Part shown: piece after piece, positions 1 to 11,067 of the stretch
Layout of the letters: each line of letters starts with the position of its first letter
Numbering within the stretch: position 1 is the first letter of the stretch
Origin: Saitoella complicata NRRL Y-17804
Taxonomy: Eukaryota > Ascomycota > Saitoellomycetes > Saitoellales > Saitoellaceae
Reading direction: 5' to 3'
NCBI RefSeq assembly: GCF_001661265.1
Contig: NW_017567017.1
Coordinates: forward strand, 124,001-188,000
Length of the DNA: 64,000 bases
The notes under the pieces: model-generated
What the model saw: the letters and a program-made list of their open reading frames with translations, nothing else
Database searches by the model: none
What the model was told of the DNA's origin: nothing
Translations under genes and position numbers: made by a program

Positions 1-1
1 A

Positions 2-1099
2 CGCGGGTTTCATGTTGCTCGTCCACATGCATCATCGTTCTCCGCGCATTCATTCTCGCAGAGTCCGATGTTTGACCACGGTGGGTATCTCGCACAGCGT
101 GCCGGGGGTTTTGGAACGCCTTTTACGCCAAATACGCCGTTTACGCCGGCGAATGCGGCGGGGGGTGGGGCGCCACAAGATTATTTCGGGAGTCCGACGT
201 TGGCGAGTGGGGATGGGAATCCTTTACACACCCCTGCCGTCGCGATTCCGTTGTCGAATCGTCGTGCGTCGGGGGGTACGGCCCGTCGTCCGAGCCTGTT
301 GAATCAAGTTACGTATGGGAATGGGATGGGGATGTCGCCGACTGGGCATTCGCCACCGGGATCGCGTCCGGGGTCCTACCCATATCCGGAGAGTGCTATC
401 GTCGAAGACGACGTCGCGAGCATGGTTGGTGTCCCGACCGGATTCTTGACGGGACCTATTAAAGGTGACGCGACCCAACAAGCCGAGAAGAGACGCAAAA
501 GACGTGAAAGTCACAACGCAGTCGAACGTCGCCGTCGCGACAACATCAACGAAAAAATCAAGGAACTCGCAAACCTTCTCCCCATGGAAGATGGCTCATT
601 CCCTAACGTCACCGGCGCCAGTGAACGCAGGAACTCCACCTCGGGCGGGGATGGCGAGGGCGGAGCCGGGGGCAACAAGAGGAGTCCCGGGGCGGAGGCA
701 AAGTTGGAGAAGGAGAGGACCAATAAGGGGATCGTGTTGAGTAAGAGTGTTGATCATATTCGGTATTTGAATGCCCGCTGCGCGGAACTTGAGGCGAGGA
801 ACCGCGAACTTGAGATGGTGCTTAGGGGAGGTGGTGGAAACCATACCGCCCTGTTGAATACCCAAGCAAACAATACGATGCCGGGGGTCAACACGCAAGG
901 TGTTCACCATGCGTTTAACTTTGCTTCTCCGTTTGGTGGGCAGCAAAACGCGAACTGTAACGGGAATGGAGGTGGTGGAGGGATGGTGGCGAAGATTAAA
1001 GAGGAGGGGAATCATGGGAGTGGACACGTCTCTGAAGATGAGTTCATGCCCCGTGGGTTCGGTGGTGGTGGTGGGACGAGGTTGATGGATGAGTCGTAA
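2..1099 (+). CDS. bHLH transcription factor, 5' end outside window
   Basis: Basic helix-loop-helix DNA-binding regulator, presumably nuclear. The basic region and helix 1 lie at about nt 490-585 and carry the E-box-contacting pattern SHNAVERRRRDNIN (His, Glu and Arg in the usual places); helix 2 is at about 725-830 and runs into a short heptad-like stretch. The loop between the helices is long (about 45 residues) and Gly/Ser/Glu-rich, as in several fungal bHLH proteins. The C-terminus is Gly/Asn-rich and disordered. The frame stays open from the first bases of the window through the Met at 68, so that Met need not be the start and the gene is probably cut at its 5' end. The family is certain; the exact orthologue is not, and I give no symbol. 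Confidence 0.85.
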   Translation, partial: RGFHVARPHASSFSAHSFSQSPMFDHGGYLAQRAGGFGTPFTPNTPFTPANAAGGGAPQDYFGSPTLASGDGNPLHTPAVAIPLSNRRASGGTARRPSLLNQVTYGNGMGMSPTGHSPPGSRPGSYPYPESAIVEDDVASMVGVPTGFLTGPIKGDATQQAEKRRKRRESHNAVERRRRDNINEKIKELANLLPMEDGSFPNVTGASERRNSTSGGDGEGGAGGNKRSPGAEAKLEKERTNKGIVLSKSVDHIRYLNARCAELEARNRELEMVLRGGGGNHTALLNTQANNTMPGVNTQGVHHAFNFASPFGGQQNANCNGNGGGGGMVAKIKEEGNHGSGHVSEDEFMPRGFGGGGGTRLMDES

Positions 1100-1783
1100 A
1101 TGGCTCTCTAGTCATCGAAGCTTTGAGGTGTCGAACTTGGAACGGTGACACTCGGTGCTTTGTTTTTCGGGGAGGTAGTGGAGTCGTGTAAGACGAGTGT
1201 GTAGGACTGTACTGGCTTATTCGGTATGGTTGTTTCTTTTGGCATGCTCTTTCGTTGTTCTGGTTCTCGGTCCGGGTTTCCGGCGTTTTTGTACTCCCTT
1301 TGGATTGGTGATGAGAAGTGAGTTGAAGTTTGGGATTTCACTTGGGCTCTCGCGGGAGAGAGGATGATGTGTACGATTAGGATGTAGTAATTCGCATTTG
1401 GTATTGTGCTTCATGATCCTGAGAGAAAGGACATATGCGCAGATCTTATTGTCCATTCTCCTTATCTATATATTGTAAGAATCGTGGGAAGCAGCAGACC
1501 GGTGGGGACGAAATAGAGCACGACTTTGGGAGATGGACTTACAAAAAGCACAAGAGGGACAAAGAGTATCAATAACCCATTAGGTATATCATCAGAAAGT
1601 TATCAAACTGTTTCGCACATCTAAACGTGACGGAACTCTATTAAACCCCCAAAACGAAGGAATAGATATCACTCAGATGGCCTAATGCTCATCCTCGCAA
1701 TTAACGAATATAAATCATAAAACACTCTCCAGTAGCCTATATTATCTCACACGCCCTCAAGTAAAGTCCTCGAAAGAGGACGT
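1100..1783. other. Convergent intergenic region
   Basis: 3' flanks of the bHLH gene and of the minus-strand wall protein gene. I see no coding region, RNA gene or repeat here. Confidence 0.6.
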
Positions 1784-4685
1784 TTAGATACGAGCGTAGC
1801 GGTAAGCCCTCCTCTGCACGCCGGTAGGGCTGGCAATGGTGCTGTTGAGGAAACCGGCGGAGGGGGACGCAACTGAAGTGGCGGAAGAAGAAGCCTCAGA
1901 GGAGGTGGAGATGGGGAGAATGGTAACGCCAGAAGCAGTAGACTCCGCGGTAGGGGCAGCGGTGGTAGAGTTGGCACTGCTGGACTCAACGGGCAAGCTC
2001 GTCTGAGTAGCCTCGGCGGGAGTGGCAGCAGATGTGCTGTTGGTACCGGTAGGAGCAGCGACCTCAGAGGAAGAAGAAGAGGAAGAAGCCTCCTCAGAAG
2101 CAGGGGCAGGCTGAAGAGAAACAGTGAAACAGTTACCCACCAAGGAAGCATCAGAAAAGTGGTTGAGGGTAACCACACCACCCGTGTTACAAGCCGCCAA
2201 AACCTGCCTCTCCTGGTTCAAGAAGAACTCAAGGACACCAGCCAACAACCTCCACAACCCACTCGGCGCGAGTTGACGACGCGAAATACCGGAAGCGGCA
2301 ACGAAGGGAGAGCCATCAGCGTCGGCGGTAGAGATGATGTTACCGTCGGAAACGAGGGCACCATCGTCGTTGATGGTGAAAGTGGAGGGGGAAGAGGTGT
2401 TCTCGAACGTCAAGACACCACCAACCAGGGTCAACACACCAGCGCCGTCAGCGGCCAAAGTGAATGGGGAGGCGATGGGGGAAGCGGTAGCAGCGGGGGA
2501 AGTGCCGTTGGAAGCGGAGGGAGTACCAGTGGGGGCAGCGGTGCTGTTACCAAGAGCGGAGGTAGCGGACGCAATGACGGAGCTGATAGAGGAAAGGATA
2601 CCAGTACCGTTGTTCGCAGATCCCGGGACGGAAGTGGGAGCAGCGGTGCCGTTACCAAGAGCGGAGGTAGCGGACGCAATGACGGAGCTGATAGAAGAAA
2701 GGATACCAGTACCGTTGTTCGCAGATCCCGGGACGGAAGTGGGAGCAGCGGTGCCGNNNNNNNNNNNNNNNNNNNNNNNNNNNNNNNNNNNNNNNNNNNN
2801 NNNNNNNNNNNNNNNNNNNNNNNNNNNNNNNNNNNNNNNNNNNNNNNNNNNNNNNNNNNNNNNNNNNNNNNNNNNNNNNNNNNNNNNNNNNNNNNNNNNN
2901 NNNNNNNNNNNNNNNNNNNNNNNNNNNNNNNNNNNNNNNNNNNNNNNNNNNNNNNNNNNNNNNNNNNNNNNNNNNNNNNNNNNNNNNNNNNNNNNNNNNN
3001 NNNNNNNNNNNNNNNNNNNNNNNNNNNNNNNNNNNNNNNNTCGCAGATCCCGGGACGGAAGTGGGAGCAGCGGTGCCGTTACCAAGAGCGGAGGTAGCGG
3101 ACGCAATGACGGAGCTGATAGAAGAAAGGATACCAGTACCGTTGTTCGCAGATCCCGGGACGGAAGTGGGAGCAGCGGTGCCGTTACCAAGAGCAGAAGT
3201 AATAGACTCGATGGGACCACCGGGGTTAATGGTAGTGCCGTTGATGTTGGTAACTCCGGTAGAGGTAGGGAGTGCACCAGCACCAGTAGCAGGAGTAGAA
3301 GAAGCAGTTCCGTTGTTGGGGAACGCAGAGGTGGAGGTGACACCAGTAGAGGAAGCACCAACACCGGAAGCGGTGGTAGAGGAGACAGCGGAAGAGGTGG
3401 TAGTCTCAGCAGTAGGGGGAACAGTAGTCAAAGTAACCACGAAACATCCCGTAGCAAGACGGCGTCCACGTCCGAAATGCCTCAAGGAGAACCTGGAAGC
3501 CCTAGACGCGGGACAGGCAGCCAAAACCTGGGTCTCGCCGTTGATAGCGAAGTTGAGAATCGTACCAATCAACCTCCAGAAACCAGCGATCAACCCAGAC
3601 TGACGTTTAGCCAAGAGGTTAAGGGAGCGACGAGCGAGCGCGGTGGTAGTAGTGAAAGCAGAGTTGTCGTCATTGGTTGTCGCGACGGTCTCGCCGGTAG
3701 AGAAGATCGTCAAAGCACCCGTATTGGCGTTGAGTCCAAACACAGTAGGAGCGGTGTTGTTCTCGAAAACCAAGGTACCATCTTCGGCGAGGATCAAGGT
3801 ACCGGCGTTGTCGGCATACAACGTCAACGGAGTTGCGGACGCAGCAGCGGAGGTAGTGACGGTCTCAGTGGTAATAGCGGAGACAGTCGACGTCGCAGTC
3901 GAAGTCACCGTGCTGGTGACAGTAGCGGTGGTCTCGTAGGTAATGAACGTAGGGGCGATCGTAACATCGATGGTAATATCGTTGTTAATGATGATCGTCG
4001 TGGGAGCAGGCACGTACGAGGTCACAGTGGTGGGAGCGACATACTCCGTAGTCCACGTCGTGGGGACCGGAGCCCAAGTCTCAGTCCAGACAGCGACGGA
4101 GGGGAAGGCGCCGACGATGACAGTCTTGTAGACAGTCACGGTGACGGGACCAGTCGGGGCGGCGGCCCAGGGGTAGACGTACTGGGTGGGGCAGGGGTAC
4201 TCCTGGGTCAGGGTTGTAGGAGCAGTGACAGTGACGGGCTCACCAACGACATCGTAGGTACCAGCGGCGGGGAGGGTGATAGTGATGGTCGTAGTCTCGA
4301 CACCACCGTAAGACGTAACCGGCTCGCCCTCAGAGTAGCGGGAAGCCTCGACGAGGACAGTGGGGTAGATGGTGGTAGTAGTCAAAGTCTGCTCACCACC
4401 GATAACGTAGGTCTCGGTGAGTGTGGTCAAGGACTGGTATGTGGTGGTCAAGCCCGTCTGAGCGGGAGCGACGGCACCACCGTTGGGAGCGGAGACGTTG
4501 GCGTAGGGAGCAGCGGGAAGGGTGGTAGCATTGTTGAGGGTACCGTTGGTGATGGTACCGTTGCTGAGAATAGTGCCGTTGGCAGCGACGACAGTACCAT
4601 TTGCGTAGACGGTAGCGTTGAAGGGAGCAGCGCTGACGGAGGCTCCGAAGAGACCAGCCGCGAGAGCGAGAGCAGCAGCGAGCAT
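1784..4685 (-). CDS. Secreted Ser/Thr-rich repeat protein with two related modules
   Basis: Starts with a clear signal peptide (hydrophobic Leu/Ala stretch ending near ASVSAAP), then an Asn-Gly-Thr-rich region with many N-glycosylation sequons, a Thr/Val/Tyr-rich region (residues about 70-270), a first module (nt about 3430-3835), a tandem array of 35-residue repeats interrupted by an N gap, and a second module (about 2104-2465). Both modules share the pattern WRL, a hydrophobic helix, QVLAAC, HF and a final CF.V.L, and in both a dibasic site (KRQ or RRQ) stands just before the helix. The tail is Ser/Ala/Thr-rich and ends in RYARI, without a GPI signal. The frame changes across the N run only because the gap was given an arbitrary length; I treat it as one gene. 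Likely a secreted or cell-wall protein; function not recognised. Confidence 0.75.
2545..3200 (-). repeat. 105-bp (35-residue) tandem repeat array
   Basis: Near-identical 105-bp units encode a Gly/Asn/Ser-rich segment with NGT sequons and the core PTSVPGSANNGTGILSS. Two full units lie left of the gap and about one and a half right of it; the rest is hidden in the gap. The outermost left unit diverges (GNSTAAPTGTPSAS). Such arrays usually vary in copy number between strains. Confidence 0.9.
2757..3040. other. Assembly gap inside tandem repeat (284 N)
   Basis: A run of 284 N. Aligning the flanks to the 105-bp unit gives a true missing length of 67 + 105k bases (67, 172, 277, 382...). The written length fits none of these, though 277 (k=2) is close. 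Confidence 0.95.
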
Positions 4686-6621
4686 TATCGTTCTTTTAAT
4701 CCGAGTTGACGAGTCGAAAGATCAAATATCTATAGCGATTGAGTGAGTAGTGTACGAGCGTATTGGTGATCGAAGGGTGTAGACGGGTAAGCGAAGGCGA
4801 GGGTATCAAATGTTCCTCTACCTTAAGGCTCTGAATGGAAGCCAGAAGGTATACTGCTGAGGAGAACCCAAAATAATCCGGGGGATAACAGCCAATCTTA
4901 TAGAGCCGGGGCCACCACCCATGGCTTTTCATTTGATCGCAACAACCCACCGGGTAATTCAGCTAACAGAAGTCATGGACGTATGAGGCTTGACGAATCC
5001 CTCCTCGGACAGCACGATGCATTATCCGGTTCTGGCCTTGATGCTGAACCTTGATATTGATCGAGCAAGGAAGGGGAGGGAGTAACTTGATCAGTCGGGT
5101 CCACTGAAATGCACAGACCACCATGGCAGCGCATGTGGAAGTGATATTCAGCCGCTGCGGTCGATCCGGTGCCTATCTCGGGTTGGCGCGATTGGCGTGC
5201 AGCGCTGCTTGGTCTGTGCGCGCGATTTGCCTGTTGACCCCAGAGCGTTAAAAATAGAAGCTGCTCCGAGGGCATGAATGCCAATCGCGTGAGATTGACT
5301 TTACCGAGCTTCACCGTGTCAGCACTCGGTGCAGACTTTTCTCGTTCTCCGGTCAAATCATCAGACTCTTGTGCTCGGACCGCTGCGCACGGGCCCCGAG
5401 CCTGAATCGCACCTCCGAACGCACAGACCTCGACCTCGACCTCCCTGAGCACATATCCGATCCAAACACCACATCTAATCTCATTCCTTCATGCACTATC
5501 GATATGTCCTCCGTAGTCCCTTCCCGTAGTTCCCACAAGCGTTCGGTTCGCGCGCAAATCGGAAATCGGACAACGGCCGCGGGCCCAGCCCCCATCGATA
5601 TCGGGGTGCACCGTCCACAACGGTGGTAACCACAGGCGTGAGATGGAGCGATTGGCTGCCGCCGGCGTCGCGATTGAGGAGATTACCTGTAATGCTTCCA
5701 GAACCTTGGTCAATTGCGAATTTGCCACATTGCGGTCGTGGTGATGGGTTATGGGGGCAGTACTGTCGACGTCGGCCGGACTTCTTGCTGGCCGCAGTCG
5801 TGCGTAGTCCGAGCCTAACGCAAACAAGCTCAACCCTCAACTTTTCGGATATGAGTGATTTACCTATACCACGCACACATGTGCAGCAACCTCCACGCGC
5901 ACACGCACACCCAGAGCCATGCCGCCCGGATCGGGGTAAAACAACGGTCAATCAATTGATAACACGATCATCTAGACATGATCCGGACGGGGTTTTGACA
6001 TAGAGGTGATCGAGAAGGTCTTGAGGCTCATCCCGACATGAACGCAAGAAGCGCTAACACAAAGCTTGCCCCAGCACCGGTAATCAGGGAAAGCGAAAGG
6101 AAGATGTGCACATCATCATGTCAGCGGCTTAAGGTTGTTGATATTCATGCACGAGAAGATTGCGGGTCTTGGCGCATGAAGGGACCATGCGCGAAAGGCG
6201 ATTAGCGAAATCGATGTAGTACGCAGCAGAGAGCAAAGGAGAGGGCAGGATGGAAGTGTCCGAGGGTGGTGGGATTGATTTGTAAGCATGGTGTGAGTTC
6301 AATTGACGTGGGTTCCGAGCCCTTGGTCCGTGCGAGAGGTTGATGATGGGGTTTGCGATTGATCCCGAGGCTGCCACCGAGGCAAATGTAATGAGAACCG
6401 CGGAGGTAAAGGTCAAGCCCGAGCATCGGTCGAGGTCGAGGTCGGCTGCGTTTCGATCGATTCGTCCATTTCCACAACTCATATCTTCGCTCCTTTTGTG
6501 TACAAGTAATCCACGCAAGCCACTCAACTCAATCGCAATCTCCACACCCAGTACCCGCATACACGTCCGCATACACCCCCAAACCCCTGCTCACACCATA
6601 ACTCTCCCAACATGACGTCTA
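4686..6621. other. Long non-coding stretch
   Basis: About 1.9 kb between the start of the wall-protein gene and the stop of the rhodanese gene. Only short, low-quality open frames occur on either strand. The part next to 4685 must hold the wall-gene promoter. No RNA gene or transposon was recognised. Confidence 0.5.
4897..4902 (-). promoter_or_regulatory. TATA-like box of the wall-protein gene
   Basis: TATAAG read on the minus strand, about 210 bp before the start codon at 4685. Its position suits a highly expressed wall-protein gene; transcription start not determined. Confidence 0.4.
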
Positions 6622-7077
6622 TCAAGCATTAACAACCTTCATCGCACCCTCCTCCCCAAACTCCTTCACCCAGCCCTTGACCCCCCCACTCAACACAAAA
6701 CTCTCACACTTCACCTCCTCCCCTCCCTCCCTCTCCTTCACCTCCTCCACCGCATCCCCAAACCACCCCGCAACCCTTGGCCCCCGTCCATTACTCGACC
6801 CACAATAGAACGCAACAACAGGAACCTCCTTGAACGCCTTAACCCACGTAAGGCGCGTTGGGTAGAATGATTGCGCGGGGATGTTGATGGAGGTTGGGAC
6901 GGCGTGGTCGAGGTAGTCGGTGCGGCGAACGTCGACGAGGAGGTAGTCGCGCCCCGGGACCTTTGTGGGGTCGTCGAGGTAGGTGGACTTGAAGTCGGCG
7001 GCGGAGATTGGGGTTGGGGTGCACTTGGGGGCAGGGAAGCTCTCGTGCCACGGCTTCTGGGACTGTTCGGTGGACAT
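6622..7077 (-). CDS. Rhodanese-fold phosphatase/arsenate reductase-like protein (Ych1/Ibp1/Acr2 type)
   Basis: A 151-residue single-domain rhodanese, the size of yeast Ych1 and fission yeast Ibp1. The active-site loop is CGSSNGR (Cys92 to Arg98), a C-x5-R signature typical of Cdc25-like phosphatases and Acr2-type arsenate reductases rather than of sulfurtransferases. The DVRRTDY motif (about residues 49-55) is the usual first rhodanese motif. I start at the Met before STEQSQ because the family begins there; the frame is open further upstream and includes an Arg-rich stretch that could be a longer mitochondrial form, but no support for it is seen. It faces RAD51 across a 368-bp divergent promoter. 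Whether it reduces arsenate or dephosphorylates proteins cannot be told from sequence. Confidence 0.85.
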   Translation of the reverse strand: MSTEQSQKPWHESFPAPKCTPTPISAADFKSTYLDDPTKVPGRDYLLVDVRRTDYLDHAVPTSINIPAQSFYPTRLTWVKAFKEVPVVAFYCGSSNGRGPRVAGWFGDAVEEVKEREGGEEVKCESFVLSGGVKGWVKEFGEEGAMKVVNA

Positions 7078-7445
7078 CGTGCGTCTGTGTAGAAAAGTAG
7101 ACCTCAAATGCGATTGAGGACGTAGAGCGGTCCTGAGTGTGGGGAGTATTGTGGTAACGTTGATTGCTGGTGTCGATCGCGATGTAACGTAGATCTTATA
7201 CGTGTCCCGAATTCGTGTGAGGCATTTGTGCGACGCAGGGATATCGATAAGGCAGGTGTGTCGACGTGCTTCGATGCACGCTCCTGCACCTCCCACAGCA
7301 CAGCACAGCACCGCGCATGTGTCTGGGCAAGACTCATACACGTACAAAAGTCGCCACCATCGCGTCTCCCGAAGAAACCCCCCCGCGAACCCACCGCCTC
7401 CCATCCCCTTCAACAGCAACCAAAAAGTTATCGTGAACCATACTC
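7078..7445. promoter_or_regulatory. Shared divergent promoter region
   Basis: 368 bp between the start codons of the rhodanese gene (minus) and RAD51 (plus). I find no perfect ACGCGT cell-cycle box and no strong TATA element. Confidence 0.5.
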
Positions 7446-8495
7446 ATGGCCGAAGAAGCACCTTCAGCATATCCCACCGGCTTGGCTCCCATGGAAACCT
7501 TCGAAGAAGAAGAGGACACGGCCGGCCCCACCCCCCTCTCCAGGCTGGAAGGCAACGGCATATCCGCCAGTGACATCAAGAAGATCATCGAAGGAGGCTA
7601 CAACACCGTCGAATCAGTCGCCTACACCCCCAAACGCACCCTCCTCGCCATCAAAGGTATCTCCGAAGCCAAAGCCGACAAAATCCTCGCGGAGGCGTCA
7701 AAAATGGTTCCCATGGGTTTCACAACCGCGACAGAGTACCATCAGCGCCGGAGCGAGTTGATTACGATTACGACGGGGAGTAAGCAGTTGGATACGTTGT
7801 TGCAGGGTGGGATTGAGACGGGGAGTCTTACGGAGATATTTGGGGAGTTTAGGACGGGCAAGAGTCAGATTTGTCATACGCTTGCTGTGACATGTCAGCT
7901 GCCTATTGATATGGGTGGTGGTGAGGGAAAGTGTCTGTATATCGACACCGAAGGGACGTTCCGTCCCATCCGTCTCCTCGCGGTGGCGGAACGGTACGGA
8001 CTTAACGGCGAGGAAGTCTTGGACAACGTTGCATATGCCCGCGCATACAACGCCGATCATCAGTTAACACTCCTCCAACAAGCCGCAACAATGATGTCCG
8101 AATCCCGCTTCTCCCTCCTCATCGTGGACTCCGCAACCTCCCTCTACCGCACCGATTTCTCCGGACGCGGTGAACTCTCCGCACGCCAAACCCACCTCGC
8201 AAAATTCCTCCGTCAACTCCAACGCCTCGCGGACGAATACGGGATCGCCGTCGTCATCACGAATCAAGTCGTTGCACAAGTCGATGGGATGGCGACGTTT
8301 AATCCTGATCCGAAGAAGCCGATTGGAGGGAATATTATTGCGCATGCGAGTACGACACGGTTGAGTTTGAGGAAGGGGAGGGGGGAGCAGAGGATTTGTA
8401 AGATTTATGATAGTCCGTGCTTACCGGAGAGTGAGGCCATTTTTGCGATTTTGAATGAGGGGATTGGAGATCCGAAGACGGATGTTGATGCTTGA
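7446..8495 (+). CDS. RAD51: RAD51 recombinase
   Basis: Forms the nucleoprotein filament on single-stranded DNA and carries out strand exchange in homologous recombination. The 349-residue frame has the N-terminal helix-hairpin-helix domain (about residues 30-85), Walker A GEFRTGKS (about 132-139), Walker B LLIVDS (about 223-228), the [12 protein letters not shown] segment and the loop-2 region [31 protein letters not shown] matches Rad51 rather than Dmc1, which has a different sequence after the Walker B strand. The gene has no intron. Its start is the first Met of the frame that gives the usual acidic N-terminus. Synonymous codons change style in blocks along the gene (see findings). Confidence 0.97.
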   Translation: MAEEAPSAYPTGLAPMETFEEEEDTAGPTPLSRLEGNGISASDIKKIIEGGYNTVESVAYTPKRTLLAIKGISEAKADKILAEASKMVPMGFTTATEYHQRRSELITITTGSKQLDTLLQGGIETGSLTEIFGEFRTGKSQICHTLAVTCQLPIDMGGGEGKCLYIDTEGTFRPIRLLAVAERYGLNGEEVLDNVAYARAYNADHQLTLLQQAATMMSESRFSLLIVDSATSLYRTDFSGRGELSARQTHLAKFLRQLQRLADEYGIAVVITNQVVAQVDGMATFNPDPKKPIGGNIIAHASTTRLSLRKGRGEQRICKIYDSPCLPESEAIFAILNEGIGDPKTDVDA

Positions 8496-8926
8496 GCTTA
8501 GGGGGTGTATGCTCACCTAGGGTGGGTAATGTCTTTGGTGATGCGATCTGTTTATTCGAAAAGGTATCAATTGCTGCTATCTAAGGCATATACAGCGGGA
8601 CTTTGGCGGCGTTTGGGATTTGAATGTTGTTTTCGTGCTTCGTGCTTCGTTGTGGGCTGTGTTCCGATCCGGCTTTTCGGGACAGGACATTTACTATACT
8701 CCTTACTTCTTATACTCTGCAATCTACTTCACAACTCTGCCTTCTTCCAATACATAAATCCTCTCTTCAACTCCGTCGTCTCTTATCCTTATCAGCCCCC
8801 TGCTCAAGTGTGGCACGGCTGAATTTCTTTCGGTCCCTGGCAGGGCGTCCCATACAAAACCAGCTGCTGTCAATTCACCCGCGTCTGTTGACTTCATCAG
8901 TTCGATCCAGCATTCAATCCACACCA
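8496..8926 (+). other. Intergenic region between RAD51 and PUF6
   Basis: Holds the RAD51 3' end and the PUF6 leader. The PUF6 frame is open back to 8624, but there is no suitable ATG in that part and the translation looks like untranslated leader. Confidence 0.5.
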
Positions 8927-10822
8927 ATGGCTCCGAACGTATCGAATAAGCGCAAGTTCACCCCGGTCAAGGCGGAGACGGGCCCCAGCAAGAAGTACGT
9001 GAAGGGCGACAAGGCAAAGGAGCCTGTTGAGTCCGAGGAGGAGGAAGAGGTTGAGGAGGAGGAGGATGAGGAGATGGGGGAGGCTGTTTCGGATGATGGC
9101 GCGGCGGGGTGGGTCGATGAGGATGCGGAGGATGTCGAGATGGAGGATGGCGAGAACGGAGAGCAAAAGCCGCCCAAGGACCCGAATGCGTCAAGGGAAG
9201 CGCACAAGGCACAGAAAGTATTGGCAGCAGAGCGTAAAGCCAACAAACCCCACGCCGACACCATGACCGCCGCCAAGAAGATCTGGGAGAAACTCCGTCT
9301 CAAGAAGTTGCCCGTTGAGGAGAGGAAGGCGTTGGTTGATGAGATGCTCGAGTTGACTAGGAGGAATGTTACGGAGATCATTTTCAAGCATGATGCGAGT
9401 AGATTCATTCAAACCTGTCTGAAATACGGAAGCCAGGAGCAGAGACAGGCTTTTGCGGCGGCGTTGAAGGGGAGGTATGTCGAGATGTCGAAATCTTCGT
9501 ATGGAAAGTATACGGTAATTAAGTGTCTGCACTATGGCTCCGCTGCGACTCGTGCGGGGATCTTCTCGGAGTTCTATGGAAATGTGAGAAAGTTGATTAG
9601 GCACAAGGAGGCGGCCTATGTCCTCGAAGACGCATTCCGTGATTATGGAAACACTGCGCAGAAGAACGCCTTGTTGGAGGAGTTCTACGGACAGGAGTTT
9701 GCGGTTTTCAAGAGTGAGAAGAATGATGCAAAGACGTTGGCGGAGATCTTGAAGGCGAATCCGGAGAAGAAGGATTTGATTTTGAGAAATTTGGCGGAGT
9801 CGATTGTTGGGTCGTTGAAGAAGGGATCGATTGGTTTCACGATTATTCACAGAGCTTTGCATGATTATATGAACAACTGCAATGATGCGCAGTTTGCGGA
9901 TATGTTGGATAACATCAAGGAGAACATTGCGGAGGTTGTGCACACCAAGGACGGTTCTGACCTCGCGATGCTGTGTTTCGCCAAGGGAACCCCTAAAGAC
10001 AGGAAAGTTCTTGTTCGTGCCTTGAAGCCTTACGCGCACAAGTTGGCGATGGACGAGTACGGTTGCTTGGTATTCTGCGCCATCTTCGAGACTGTCGACG
10101 ATACCGTCTTGGTGAACAAGTCCTTGTTGAGCGAGTTGAAGCCTCACCTTCAGGAAATGATGATGCACAAGTACGGCCGTCGTGTCTTGCTCTACATCCT
10201 CTGCGGCTGCGACCCTCGCTACTTCTTCAAGGAGTCGACAAAGATGTTGGACGCCGTCAAGGAAATCCGTCAAACTACCTCGAAGAAGGATCCCGAAGTC
10301 CGTCGTCAGGAGCTTCTGAGTTTCATTTCGGAGCCGTTGTTGGAATTGATTGCGTCTAAGCCCACGAAGCTTGTCGAGGAGAGTTTGAGTTCGCAGGTTG
10401 TTACGGAGACGTTGTTGTTTGCGAACGGTGATAAGGGCGCAGCGTTGGATGCCATCCTCAACATCGCCAGGGAGTCACCGGTTGTGGATGTCATGCACCC
10501 CGTTAACTTCAACTACGCTTCCCGTGTGTACAAGACCCTCGTTTCGGGTGGACACTGGGATCCTAAGGAGAACAAGATCCATAAGGTTGAGCCTAGGCTT
10601 GAGTTTGAGTCTATGATGTTGCCGGTTGTCGAGAAGCACCTCGCTGACTGGGCTTCTTCGAATGGATCTTATGTCGTTATTGCGTTGTTGGAGACGTTGG
10701 AGGGGGAGGAGAGGGAGAGGTTGGTGAGGAAGTTGAGGTCTCACAAGGCGGCGATTCAGGCTGCGTCGAAGAAGGATAAGGTTAGTGGTGGTGTTAAGAA
10801 GATTCTGGAGGTTATTGCTTAA
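8927..10822 (+). CDS. PUF6: Pumilio-family ribosome biogenesis protein PUF6
   Basis: RNA-binding nucleolar protein of the Puf-A/PUF6 group, known for a role in 60S subunit biogenesis and, in yeast, in repression of ASH1 mRNA. The 631-residue product starts with a basic segment, then a strongly acidic stretch (about residues 35-90), then the divergent pumilio repeats, with recognisable helices around HDASRFIQTCLKYGS, SYGKYTVIKCLHYGS, HKEAAYVLEDAFRDYGN, KYGRRVLLYILCG and the C-terminal SNGSYVVIALLETLEG. Length agrees with the yeast protein (about 656). The start is the first ATG that precedes the basic N-terminus. No intron. The basic C-terminal tail (SKKDKVSGGVKK) suits a nucleolar protein. 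Confidence 0.95.
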   Translation: MAPNVSNKRKFTPVKAETGPSKKYVKGDKAKEPVESEEEEEVEEEEDEEMGEAVSDDGAAGWVDEDAEDVEMEDGENGEQKPPKDPNASREAHKAQKVLAAERKANKPHADTMTAAKKIWEKLRLKKLPVEERKALVDEMLELTRRNVTEIIFKHDASRFIQTCLKYGSQEQRQAFAAALKGRYVEMSKSSYGKYTVIKCLHYGSAATRAGIFSEFYGNVRKLIRHKEAAYVLEDAFRDYGNTAQKNALLEEFYGQEFAVFKSEKNDAKTLAEILKANPEKKDLILRNLAESIVGSLKKGSIGFTIIHRALHDYMNNCNDAQFADMLDNIKENIAEVVHTKDGSDLAMLCFAKGTPKDRKVLVRALKPYAHKLAMDEYGCLVFCAIFETVDDTVLVNKSLLSELKPHLQEMMMHKYGRRVLLYILCGCDPRYFFKESTKMLDAVKEIRQTTSKKDPEVRRQELLSFISEPLLELIASKPTKLVEESLSSQVVTETLLFANGDKGAALDAILNIARESPVVDVMHPVNFNYASRVYKTLVSGGHWDPKENKIHKVEPRLEFESMMLPVVEKHLADWASSNGSYVVIALLETLEGEERERLVRKLRSHKAAIQAASKKDKVSGGVKKILEVIA

Positions 10823-11067
10823 GATGAAAATGGGTGAGAGTGTGTGAGGGAACGAATTACCACATGGATAGGAGCATTACTATAGCATCCACAATCATCT
10901 GAATTACAAGATTATATACCCTAGCAAAATCCGAATGGCCATAAAACGAAAGACCGACCGCACACTAAGCAAAAAACCATCCTGTCAAAATGAGCGTATG
11001 GGGTATTAGATGAATGACAGTCAAAAAGGCAAAACGTCAACGTATCTCCCCTTCATCACTCCATTAC

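Noticed and set aside
5369-6003. Open frames on both strands of the long intergenic stretch
   Set aside because: No family motifs, no splice context and composition unlike the real genes.
8624-8926. Upstream extension of PUF6 by 101 residues
   Set aside because: Starts without an ATG, has no similarity to the family and reads as leader sequence.
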